Source: an uncultured Rhodopila sp.
Lineage (GTDB): Bacteria; Pseudomonadota; Alphaproteobacteria; Acetobacterales; Acetobacteraceae
Direction of reading: 5' to 3'
Length of the DNA: 64,000 nucleotides
Assembly (NCBI RefSeq): GCF_903944925.1
Contig: NZ_CAJATU010000082.1
Span: forward strand, 24,536 to 88,535
In this document: one piece after another, positions 57,458 through 64,000 of the stretch
How the letters are laid out: the number at the start of each line of letters is the position of its first letter
Position numbering within the stretch: the stretch's first letter is position 1
Made by a program: the position numbers and the translations under genes
The notes under the pieces: model-generated
Told to the model about the DNA's origin: nothing
Database searches by the model: none
The model's input: the letters and a program-made list of their open reading frames with translations, nothing else

Positions 57458-58699
57458 ATGCACATGATGTATTTCACCGAGCAGCCGATGTCGGCCTACG
57501 ATGCCAAGGCCGGACTGGATTACGGCGCGACCGCCCTGACCTTCTCCAACAGCCATTTCGACCCGGTCGAGGGCAGCAGGCTGTACAATGAATATCTGGA
57601 AGAATACATCCTGGCGGAGGAATGCGGCGCCGACGGGATCATGCTGAACGAGCATCACAACGCGCCATTCTGCATGCAGGCGCGCACCAACATGTTCGCC
57701 GCTATCCTGGCGGCGGTGACGAAGCGGGTGAAAATCGTTATTCTGGGGAATCCTCTGCCGCTGTCGGAAAATCCGGTGCAGCTCGCGGAAGAGCTGGCGA
57801 TGATCGATATGATCTCGCGAGGGCGGCTGGTGTCGGGCTTCGTGCGCGGCGGCGGGCAGGAGCAGTTGGCCAACGGCGTCAATCCGGCGTTCAATCGCGA
57901 GCGTTTCATGGAAGCGCATGACCTGGTGCAGAAGACCTGGACCGAGCCGGGGCCGTTCCGCTGGGAGGGCACGCATTACCAGCAGCGCGTGGTGAACCCC
58001 TGGGCGGTGCCGTTGCAGAAGCCGTATCCTCGCGTTTGGATACCGGGGGTGCTGTCGAAGGAAACCGTGATCTGGACGGCGCAGCAACGCTATCCCTATA
58101 TCGCGCTGAATACCTCGCTGGAAGCGACCCGCGCGATCCACGACACCTACGACAAGGCGGCGGCGGATGCGGGCTACACCGCCGGACCGGAGAATTTCGG
58201 CTACCTGATCCGCGTGCATGTGCAGGACACCGAGGAAAAAGCGCTGGCGAACGCGCGGCAGTTCATGTGGATGCAGGGCGAGTTCACCGGCCTGGCGCAT
58301 CCGGTGTGGGCCAACCCATCAGGCTACTTCTCGCCGTCCGGGCGGCGCGGGTTTGTCGAGTTCGCCGTCGGCCGTGCGACCAACCCGCGCGGCAACCCGA
58401 CCTTCGAGCAGCAGGTCGCCGACACCATGATCATTGCGGGCACGCCGGACCAGGTGATCGCGCGGCTGAAATACCTAATCGAGCACACCCGCCCCGGCAT
58501 CATGGGCATCTGGGCGAACGACGGCACCGTCAGCAAGGAGGACCGCCGCCGCTGCATCCAGTTGCTGTGCGGCGAGGTGATGCCGGCGATCAAGGCGTTC
58601 GGCGCCGGGCTGGGGCTGAAGGACCCGTGGGAGGCGGAGGCGCCGGTGCATCTGCGGTATTCGACGGACATTCCGGGGCGGCGGGTAGCGGCGGAGTAA
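57458..58699 (+). CDS. LLM-class flavin-dependent oxidoreductase
   Basis: This 413-residue bacterial-luciferase-like protein (PF00296) oxidises a substrate with reduced FMN and oxygen. Recognisable regions: EYILAEECGADGIMLNEHHN at the barrel start, RVKIVILGNPLPLSENPVQL, IDMISRGRLVSGFVRGGGQE and the C-terminal GTPDQVIARLKYLIEHTRPG. GGAGG precedes the ATG. It is co-transcribed with the nucleophile-less hydrolase-fold protein. The substrate is unknown. Confidence 0.92.
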   Translation: MHMMYFTEQPMSAYDAKAGLDYGATALTFSNSHFDPVEGSRLYNEYLEEYILAEECGADGIMLNEHHNAPFCMQARTNMFAAILAAVTKRVKIVILGNPLPLSENPVQLAEELAMIDMISRGRLVSGFVRGGGQEQLANGVNPAFNRERFMEAHDLVQKTWTEPGPFRWEGTHYQQRVVNPWAVPLQKPYPRVWIPGVLSKETVIWTAQQRYPYIALNTSLEATRAIHDTYDKAAADAGYTAGPENFGYLIRVHVQDTEEKALANARQFMWMQGEFTGLAHPVWANPSGYFSPSGRRGFVEFAVGRATNPRGNPTFEQQVADTMIIAGTPDQVIARLKYLIEHTRPGIMGIWANDGTVSKEDRRRCIQLLCGEVMPAIKAFGAGLGLKDPWEAEAPVHLRYSTDIPGRRVAAE

Positions 58700-58719
58700 C
58701 CACCGCCGGCCGCGGCGCG

Positions 58720-59076
58720 CTACAGCCGGATATCCGCCGAAAGCCGATCGGCTGTGGCACACACACGGCCTTGGGAGCGGTCCACCAGGCCGGCTTCTTC
58801 CAGCGCCTGCAGGCGCCGTAGATGACGGCCAAGATGGCGGGCGAGTGACGAAACGGACGCCTCCGGATGGGCATGCAGATGGCGCAGCAGACGATACCGC
58901 TCGCCGGTCATCACCGACGCCAGGGCCTCCCAGGATTCAAATGCCAGGACGCGATCGGGCGCCACCGTCTCGCCCCGTTCGGCCTGCTCCCATGCCTGCC
59001 GAAAGGCCGCGAGATCCGGAGGCTCGCCCTGGCCTATGCAATGGGGGTCGAAGTCGGTCCCGTGCAAGATTAGCAT
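58720..59076 (-). CDS. HVO_A0114-type winged-helix protein (orphan antitoxin-like)
   Basis: This 118-residue protein has a C-terminal winged helix: WEALASVMTGERYRLLRHLH then SVSSLARHLGRHLRRLQALE and EAGLVDRSQGR. This resembles the HVO_A0114 family that often accompanies a TumE-type toxin. No toxin frame is visible upstream (only 140 bases separate it from the solute-binding gene). It may be a solitary regulator or the remnant of a pair. ATG at 59076 is preferred over one at 59151 because it begins at the conserved part. Confidence 0.65.
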   Translation of the reverse strand: MLILHGTDFDPHCIGQGEPPDLAAFRQAWEQAERGETVAPDRVLAFESWEALASVMTGERYRLLRHLHAHPEASVSSLARHLGRHLRRLQALEEAGLVDRSQGRVCATADRLSADIRL

Positions 59077-59216
59077 CCGCCACTCACCCGATAAATCGCT
59101 TTCGCGTGGTGCGGCTTGACGCGTCCAACCATCTTGCCCCCGTGCCTGCACTGCGCAATATTCTGCGCACTACAATAAGCCGGCAATAATGCCGGCACTC
59201 CAGGGAGACTACGCCG

Positions 59217-60554
59217 ATGAAGCCACGCCTGTCGCGCCGCAAGGCGCTGTGCCTTGGCGCCGCCGCCGCCACGCTGCCTCTGGTCAACATCCACACCGCC
59301 GCCTCCGCCGGGCACCTGAGTTTGGCACTCTGGGACCACTGGGTCCCGGCCGGCAACGACGCCATGCGCAAGGTCGTCGCCGCCTGGGCGGAGAAGAACC
59401 ATGTCGAGGTGCAACTCGATTTCCTCACCGCCATCGGCAACAAGATCATGATCACCATGGCGGCCGAGGCGCAGGCCAGGACCGGACATGACATCTACGC
59501 CTTCGACATGTGGTCGGTGCACGAATACGCCGAGCAGCTCGACGCCGTTGACGACATCATGCAGCACTTCACCGCCCAATACGGCAAGATCGGCCGCGCC
59601 TTCGAGTATCTCGGGGTTTCCAACGGCCATTGGCGCGCCGTCCCGGTCGCCTGGGGGTCCGCGCCGCTGACCCCGTGCGGGCGCATCAGCCTGCTGAAGC
59701 AGCACGCCGGCATCGATGTCCAGTCCTGGTTCCCGCCGCACGAGGCGACGCCCGAAGCCTCGGCGGCCTGGACCTATGAGGCGCAACTGAAAGCCGCAGA
59801 GGCCTGCAGCAAGGCCGGCGTGCCGTTCGGCTTCGGCTGCGGCACCACCACCGACTCCAACCAGACCTGGGGCGCCACGTTCGGAGCGTTCGGGGCCGAT
59901 CTGGTGGATGCGAAGGGAACGATTACGGTTGATTCGGATAATGTGCGGCAGGCGCTGGAGTATGCCAAACGCATGGCACCGTTCCTGCCGTCCGACACCG
60001 TCAGCTACGACGATGCCTCCAACAACCGCGCGCTGATATCCGGGCGTTCGGCGATGATCTGGAACCCGCCCTCGGCCTGGGCGGTGGCGAAGCGAGACGC
60101 GCCGAAGATTGCCGAGGACTGCTGGACCTTCCCCAATCCGCGCGGCCCGAAGGGGCGGCTGGTGCCGATGCGGCCGTATTACTTCGGCCTCTGGTCGTTC
60201 GCGCAGAACAAGCCGGCGGCGCGCGACATCCTGGCGTATCTGGGCGCGCGCGAGCAGATGGAGACGCTGACGACGGCAACCCAGGGCTACGACATCCCGC
60301 CCTATCTCTCGATGGCCGACTTCAAGATCTGGGAGGAAGTCGGGCCGCCGAAAGGCACCGTCTACAACTATCCGATCCGGCCGTGGCACGACGCTGAATA
60401 CTACGTCACCGGCTCCTCCGGGCCGCCCGAGATCGGCGTGCAGGCGTGGAACCGCGGTTTGATCCCGACGATGGTGTCCAAGCTCGTTTCCGGACAGACA
60501 ATCCAGCAGGCGATCGACTGGGCGAAGGACGAGCTGGAGGGGTTCACGCGGTAG
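59217..60554 (+). CDS. Tat-exported ABC transporter solute-binding protein
   Basis: This 445-residue family 1 extracellular solute-binding protein has a twin-arginine signal (LSRRKALCLGAAAATLPLVN), so it is exported folded via Tat. The mature part begins LALWDHWVPAGNDAMRKVVA and contains QTWGATFGAFGADLVDAKGT, typical of sugar/oligosaccharide binders. AGGGAG precedes the ATG. No permease or ATPase gene is adjacent, so it may serve a transporter encoded elsewhere. Confidence 0.9.
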   Translation: MKPRLSRRKALCLGAAAATLPLVNIHTAASAGHLSLALWDHWVPAGNDAMRKVVAAWAEKNHVEVQLDFLTAIGNKIMITMAAEAQARTGHDIYAFDMWSVHEYAEQLDAVDDIMQHFTAQYGKIGRAFEYLGVSNGHWRAVPVAWGSAPLTPCGRISLLKQHAGIDVQSWFPPHEATPEASAAWTYEAQLKAAEACSKAGVPFGFGCGTTTDSNQTWGATFGAFGADLVDAKGTITVDSDNVRQALEYAKRMAPFLPSDTVSYDDASNNRALISGRSAMIWNPPSAWAVAKRDAPKIAEDCWTFPNPRGPKGRLVPMRPYYFGLWSFAQNKPAARDILAYLGAREQMETLTTATQGYDIPPYLSMADFKIWEEVGPPKGTVYNYPIRPWHDAEYYVTGSSGPPEIGVQAWNRGLIPTMVSKLVSGQTIQQAIDWAKDELEGFTR

Positions 60555-60581
60555 CGGCTGGTTTATGCTATGATCCCGGGG

Positions 60582-60794
60582 ATGGAAGCGATCATCCCTG
60601 CCGACTACCCGGAACTGGCGCGGCTTGCCTGGAACCGCGATTCCGCCCGCCGGATCGCGGGCGAGGCGGCGCTCCGCCGGTACGAACGGAACTGGCGGCA
60701 TGCCGGCACTGCTGCGCTGTCGGAGAAGGAGCGCGCCCTGATCGCGTCCCTGGCCCATCGGCTGGGCGGCGGGCGTTTGCTGACGACGACGTAG
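60582..60794 (+). CDS. Small protein preceding a nucleotidyltransferase remnant
   Basis: A 70-residue helical protein (EAIIPADYPELARLAWNRDS, then RYERNWRHAG and LSEKERALIASLAHRL) with no signal peptide. It ends 2 bases before the nucleotidyltransferase remnant, so it may be the partner (antitoxin-like) gene of that locus. An in-frame ATG at 60570 is also possible. Function unknown. Confidence 0.6.
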   Translation: MEAIIPADYPELARLAWNRDSARRIAGEAALRRYERNWRHAGTAALSEKERALIASLAHRLGGGRLLTTT

Positions 60795-60796
60795 GA

Positions 60797-61112
60797 ATGG
60801 TGGCCTACGCAAGACCGGAGCATCGCGCGGTGGCGACAGCGTTGCGGGCGACGGACCATGACCTGCTGATGACTCGCCGCTGCTGGTTCGGCGACGAAAC
60901 GGAGAATGTGCTCGACCTCGGCGAATATCGCGTCAGCAAGGACGTGGATTTTCGGTGCGCGGATAGTGCCGGGTATCAGGAGATGCCTCCCCCAGTGGCG
61001 GCGCGGGGCGCGGCGGCGTCGTTCGGCGCGCCGGACGGGATTGCCGAGAAATTGCTCGCCAAGGCGGATCGCTGCGAGGATCGATCCACGATGCCGTTGA
61101 TGCGGCAACCGC
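60797..61112 (+). pseudogene. AbiEii/AbiGii-type nucleotidyltransferase toxin remnant
   Basis: The frame starts like AbiEii-type toxins (ARPEHRAVATALRATDHDLL, GEYRVSKDVDF) and then jumps at about 61030 to a later part (GIAEKLLAKADRCEDRSTM). About 60-70 residues of the usual middle appear to be deleted, and the C-terminal half is also missing. The typical nucleotide-binding residues of the central part are therefore absent. A palindromic repeat lies right at the 3' end (61111-61146). The family call is from memory of its conserved segments. Confidence 0.55.
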
Positions 61113-61146
61113 AAGGGGTGGATGGTCCGCCTTCGCGGACCATGAC
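61111..61146. repeat. Palindromic repeat after the nucleotidyltransferase remnant
   Basis: On the minus strand: CCGTCATGGTCCGC, GAAG, GCGGACCATCCACCCCTT. The stem ATGGTCCGC/GCGGACCAT is perfect with a 4-base loop. It shares the CCGTCATGG head and CCATCCA tail with the repeats at 17132, 20254, 42564 and 44680. Confidence 0.65.
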
Positions 61147-61211
61147 GGGGAGAGGACGGTGTTCGCACCTGGGCGCCCCAACGGCGCGCCAGCCATCGGG
61201 GAGGCGCCTGC

Positions 61212-61631
61212 TTATTCCAACGGCGATACCAGGATCGTTGCCCCACCCGAGGCAAAGTTCGGCACGTCATCGACGATTTTCTTCCACTCGGGGCGCGAGG
61301 TCACCGCCTTCAGGGTCGCCGGGTCCTTGAACCAGAGTTCGGTGATCCGGTAGAACGCGGGCGGCTTGCCGTCCGGTCCCGGCCCTGGCTTGCCGAGTTC
61401 AATGCGGGCGATTCCCTTGACCCGATAGACCAGCGGCATGTGCTTGCCGAGGTAATAGGACTCGAACGCGGCGGGATCCTTTGGTTCGCCGTACAGCACT
61501 GTGACCTTGACCATGCCTTTGCCGCTGGCCGCGGCCTGCGCTGCGGGTGCCAGCAGCGCGGCCCCGGCCGCCGCCAGCGCCAGCCCCACCCCCGCTCGCC
61601 GCCCGACGGCGACACCATTCGTTGCTTCCAT
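61212..61631 (-). CDS. Exported EthD-like protein
   Basis: This 139-residue protein has a signal-like N-terminus with Arg-Arg (GRRAGVGLALAAAGAALLAP, possibly Tat) and an EthD/ferredoxin-like domain: MVKVTVLYGEPKDPAAFESY, YLGKHMPLVYRVKGIARIEL and ITELWFKDPATLKAVTSRP. EthD-like dimeric barrels bind or degrade small compounds. AGGAG lies 8 bases before the ATG at 61631. The large open frame further upstream on this strand is antisense to the glycosyltransferase and is not used. Confidence 0.85.
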   Translation of the reverse strand: MEATNGVAVGRRAGVGLALAAAGAALLAPAAQAAASGKGMVKVTVLYGEPKDPAAFESYYLGKHMPLVYRVKGIARIELGKPGPGPDGKPPAFYRITELWFKDPATLKAVTSRPEWKKIVDDVPNFASGGATILVSPLE

Positions 61632-61784
61632 TGGACCGCTCCTGTTTTTGTTCCTGGCTAACCCGGGCACGTTAGTAGACCGAAAATAACGGCGCAACCG
61701 GACCGGTTTGCCGGTTGCCAGGGCCGGGATGGCCGAAACCGTGCCGAGGCGATAGGACGATCCCGCCACCAAACGGATTGCCGC

Positions 61785-62846
61785 ATGTTGACCCTCGCCG
61801 CCCTTGTTCGCCATCTCGGCTTTGCCGTGATCCTGATGCTGCTGTCCGCCGCGACCGTCCGGGTGATGATCGCGGTGCGGGTGATGGACACGCCGGAGGC
61901 GCGCAAGGCGCACATCCACCCGACCCCGAAGGGCGGCGGAGTCGGCATCGTCGTCGCCTTCCTCATCGGCATTGCCGTGCTGTATCGCTTCGCCGCCTTC
62001 GCCCGGCTGGCGGACCCGTATTTCCTGGGCGTGATCGAGGCCTCCGTCGCGATCGCCGTGGTGGCGTTCCTGGACGACCTGTTCGACTGGCCGTTCACGG
62101 TGAAGCTGGGCGCGCAGCTGCTGGCGGCTCTGGTGGCGGTCAGCAGCGGGCTGTATGTGGCCGACTTCCATATGCCCGCGGCCATCGGGCCGTTGCCGGC
62201 GGTGTGGCCGGGGCTGCTGGTGACCTTGCTGTGGATCCTGTTCGCCACCAACGCGATGAACTTCATCGACGGGCTGAACGGATTGGCGTCGGGAGTCTCG
62301 CTGATCGCCTGCCTGTTCATCGTGTTCATCGCCGAGCAGCACGGCGGCTGGTTCGCCTATGCGGCGGCGGGGCTGCTGGCGGCGGGGCTGGCCGGGTTCC
62401 TGCCGTTCAACTTCCCCAAGGCGCGAATTTTCATGGGCGATGTCGGCAGCCAGTTCTGCGGTTTCATTCTCGCGGTGCTGGCGGTGGTGGCGAGCCGGTT
62501 CGACGGCGTGGAACTGTCGTTCGTGGTCGTGCCGTTGCTGATTTCCGGCGTGCTGTTCGATGTCGGATTCACGCTGGTGCGGCGGATGGTGGCCGGGGAG
62601 GCTCTGACCGAGCCGCATCGGGGGCATTTGTATCAGGTGGCTCAGCGGTCGGGCGTGCCGGCGGTGGCGGTGACCTTGGTGCATTGGGGTTTCGCGGTTT
62701 ACGGCGGCCTGCTGTGCCTGGCGTTCATCGCGGTGCCGTCCGAGTTCAAGCCGCAGTTGCTGCCGCTGGTTTTGCTGCCTCAGGCGGTGTGGGTGTGGTT
62801 CGTGGTCCGCCGGGCACGGGCGGCTGGGCTGCGTGTCTGGGGGTAG
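61785..62846 (+). CDS. Glycosyltransferase family 4 (WecA/MraY-like phosphotransferase)
   Basis: This 353-residue membrane protein has about ten helices and the polyprenyl-phosphate sugar-1-phosphate transferase signatures: VVAFLDDLFDWPFTVKLGAQ with the Asp pair, ATNAMNFIDGLNGLASGVS, NFPKARIFMGDVGSQFCGF and the cytoplasmic HRGHLYQ loop. It transfers a sugar-1-phosphate from a UDP-sugar to undecaprenyl phosphate to start O-antigen or another polysaccharide. Its last 101 bases overlap the convergent GxxExxY gene. Confidence 0.92.
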   Translation: MLTLAALVRHLGFAVILMLLSAATVRVMIAVRVMDTPEARKAHIHPTPKGGGVGIVVAFLIGIAVLYRFAAFARLADPYFLGVIEASVAIAVVAFLDDLFDWPFTVKLGAQLLAALVAVSSGLYVADFHMPAAIGPLPAVWPGLLVTLLWILFATNAMNFIDGLNGLASGVSLIACLFIVFIAEQHGGWFAYAAAGLLAAGLAGFLPFNFPKARIFMGDVGSQFCGFILAVLAVVASRFDGVELSFVVVPLLISGVLFDVGFTLVRRMVAGEALTEPHRGHLYQVAQRSGVPAVAVTLVHWGFAVYGGLLCLAFIAVPSEFKPQLLPLVLLPQAVWVWFVVRRARAAGLRVWG

Positions 62847-63225
62847 TGAGGGCGAAGCGGGAGATGCCGTCTTTCAGCATCAGGCTGTTGAAGTTCAGCA
62901 GCAGGGCGAGGCGGCAGCGGCTGAGCTTCAGGTAGGTGCGGGTCTGGGCTTCGTGCAGCGGCAGGATGTGCTCGACGGCTTTGAGTTCGAGCAGGACGGT
63001 GTCTTCGACAATGATGTCGGCCATGTAGCCCTTGTCGAGACGGAGGCCGTCGAAGATCAGCGGGAGGGGGACTTCGCGTTGGATGCTGAGACCGTTCTTC
63101 CGGAGGGCGTGGCTGAGGCACTGGTTGTAGACGGATTCGAGCAGGCCGGGGCCGAGCTTGCGGTGGACGTTGATGGCGATGCCGATGATTTTTTCAGTGA
63201 GGTCGGAGCCGGGCTCTTGGATCAT
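62746..63225 (-). CDS. GxxExxY protein
   Basis: This 159-residue protein carries the family name motif GLLESVY in NVHRKLGPGLLESVYNQCLS, then MADIIVEDTVLLELKAVEHI and TYLKLSRCRLALLLNFN. The Asp/Glu-x-Lys spacing (D-x16-ELK) resembles PD-(D/E)xK-type nucleases, but activity is unproven. The natural family end is near KDGISRFAL; the following ~35 residues are antisense to the glycosyltransferase and look non-homologous. A long inverted repeat lies just upstream. Confidence 0.88.
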   Translation of the reverse strand: MIQEPGSDLTEKIIGIAINVHRKLGPGLLESVYNQCLSHALRKNGLSIQREVPLPLIFDGLRLDKGYMADIIVEDTVLLELKAVEHILPLHEAQTRTYLKLSRCRLALLLNFNSLMLKDGISRFALTTPRHAAQPPVPGGPRTTPTPPEAAKPAAATAA

Positions 63226-63302
63226 GGGGGTGAGTATGGGGGGGATTGGTTAATCCGGCGTTAACGGTGGGGCTTGGCGTGTGGGTTTGGCTTGGGTTTT
63301 TT

Positions 63303-63496
63303 TGTAGCGCAGAGATCGCTGAGATTCTGAGATCGCAGAGATTTCGTTCCTTGGCGGCGAGGCCCGGGGGTGGTGACTTTTTGAGGCCCCTGCGCGGCTT
63401 GGTGCGGTGGCGCCGGGCGGTGCGACGCGCGCCGCGCCGAAGGCGCAGGAAATTCTTCTCTGCGATCTCATAATCTCAGCGTTCTCTGCGCTACAG
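63303..63496. repeat. Long inverted repeat of CTCTGCG-like units
   Basis: The left arm (63303-63345) TGTAGCGCAGAGATCGCTGA then GATTCTGAGATCGCAGAGA and the right arm (~63450-63496), whose reverse complement is TGTAGCGCAGAGAACGCTGA then GATTATGAGATCGCAGAGA, match at nearly every base over about 40 bases. The arms themselves consist of degenerate AGATCGC/GCAGAGA heptamers. The interior is about 105 bases. The structure lies between the GxxExxY gene and the TPR gene. Confidence 0.8.
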
Positions 63497-63527
63497 GCGG
63501 TCGCCGAAGCAGCACCGGCGGTGCCGG

Positions 63528-64000
63528 TCACCCCGGATCGAGGCCCGCTGCGCGAAACAGCGCGGTCAGGGCGGCGATGATCTCCGCCTCGGTCTTGCCC
63601 ATGTCGGTGAGCAGGGCCGCGTAGTTGTTGATCGCCGCGTCGCGGTGCGGATGGGCGTGGCCGGTGTCGCGCTGGAAAGCGAGGAAGATTGCCACCATAC
63701 GACGCATCAGCGGTTCCGCCTCGCCGAGCCGGTTGGTAGCTTGCAGCAACAGCGCGAGGTTGTTGAGGTCGATCGCGACCTTCGGATGGTCCGGGCCGTA
63801 GCTAGCCTCGTCGATGCCCAGCGCGCGGCGCATCAGCGGTTCCGCCTCGCCGAGCCGGTTGGTGTCTTGCAGCAGTCCGGCGAGGTTGTTGAGGTCGCGC
63901 GCGACATCCGGATGGTCCGGGCCGTAGCTGGCCTCGTCGATGCCCAGCGCGCGGCGCATCAGCGGTTCCGCCTCGCCGAGCCGGTTGGTGTCTTGCAGCA
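63528..64000 (-). CDS. TPR protein (kinesin-light-chain-like), 5' end beyond the window
   Basis: At least 157 residues of tandem TPR units of 42 residues each: RRALGIDEASYGPDHPDVAR then DLNNLAGLLQDTNRLGEAEP, repeated nearly identically. This is the TPR_12/kinesin-light-chain type found in many bacterial signalling and scaffold proteins, often with NB-ARC or protease domains upstream, which cannot be seen here. The last unit diverges and the protein ends LTALFRAAGLDPG. The reading frame is open to the window edge. Confidence 0.85.
   Translation of the reverse strand, partial: LQDTNRLGEAEPLMRRALGIDEASYGPDHPDVARDLNNLAGLLQDTNRLGEAEPLMRRALGIDEASYGPDHPKVAIDLNNLALLLQATNRLGEAEPLMRRMVAIFLAFQRDTGHAHPHRDAAINNYAALLTDMGKTEAEIIAALTALFRAAGLDPG

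Noticed and set aside
59070..60812. Long minus-strand frame of 580 codons
   Set aside because: Antisense to the solute-binding protein gene with no family features.
61631..62684. Extended upstream frame of the EthD-like gene
   Set aside because: Everything upstream of the ATG at 61631 is antisense to the GT4 gene and His/Arg/Gln-rich; AGGAG at 61631 fixes the real start.
63528..64000. Regular 126-base repeats considered as a CRISPR or satellite
   Set aside because: The period equals three times 42 and the sequence encodes consecutive TPR motifs in one frame, so it is a coding repeat.

Overview
The window is a high-GC, gene-dense chromosomal stretch with about 57 protein genes, one tRNA and several decayed loci. 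It looks like an alphaproteobacterium, most likely of the Acetobacteraceae. The reasons are the hisZ-purA pair, an Xfp-type phosphoketolase, a phasin, ETF-ubiquinone oxidoreductase, TspO, the overall codon use and short ATGA-type gene overlaps. The family assignment is an inference from gene content; no 16S gene is present.

Layout. 1-7.1 kb: a lipoprotein, an aminotransferase with a zinc-ribbon protein, two transporters, a PRC-barrel protein and a DUF4130-UdgX uracil-DNA repair fusion. 7.2-15 kb: a split type II secretion (T2SS) locus. A lytic transglycosylase, GspG, GspD and GspK flank two exported proteins (a phosphoesterase and a YVTN-type beta-propeller) that are natural candidates for secreted cargo. 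15.1-15.8 kb: a rearranged two-component remnant. 15.8-23.8 kb: a LysR regulator, a threonine-synthase-like enzyme with a DSD1-type amino-acid enzyme, TspO, phosphoketolase and small exported proteins. 23.8-29.8 kb: two divergently transcribed hybrid histidine kinases, then tRNA-Gln. 29.9-41.3 kb: mostly housekeeping (ispE with a TPR lipoprotein, ETF-QO, a CbiX-like chelatase, a lactonase, hisZ-purA), plus an unusual histone-H1-like/cupin fusion. 41.4-51.2 kb: a decayed PIN toxin-antitoxin pair, an MBOAT/SGNH O-acetylation pair, htpG, a low-GC orphan membrane gene, a phasin, a PhnZ-like HD protein, an M17 peptidase and a MarR regulator. 51.7-64 kb: a FecR/DUF6600 surface protein, an MFS-aroQ operon, a CDF metal exporter, an alpha/beta-hydrolase-fold protein with a flavin monooxygenase, an orphan solute-binding protein, toxin-antitoxin remnants, a GT4 glycosyltransferase, a GxxExxY protein and a TPR protein that runs off the right edge.

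Across the window there is a family of short palindromic repeats. Its conserved head is CCGTCATGG, followed by a GC-rich stem whose sequence varies but stays self-complementary. I see six arms at five loci. One lies inside the MBOAT open reading frame and is translated in frame. This, the H1-like/cupin fusion and the head-on truncated kinase/response-regulator junction are the most unusual observations. No phage, insertion sequence, CRISPR array or complete defence system was seen.
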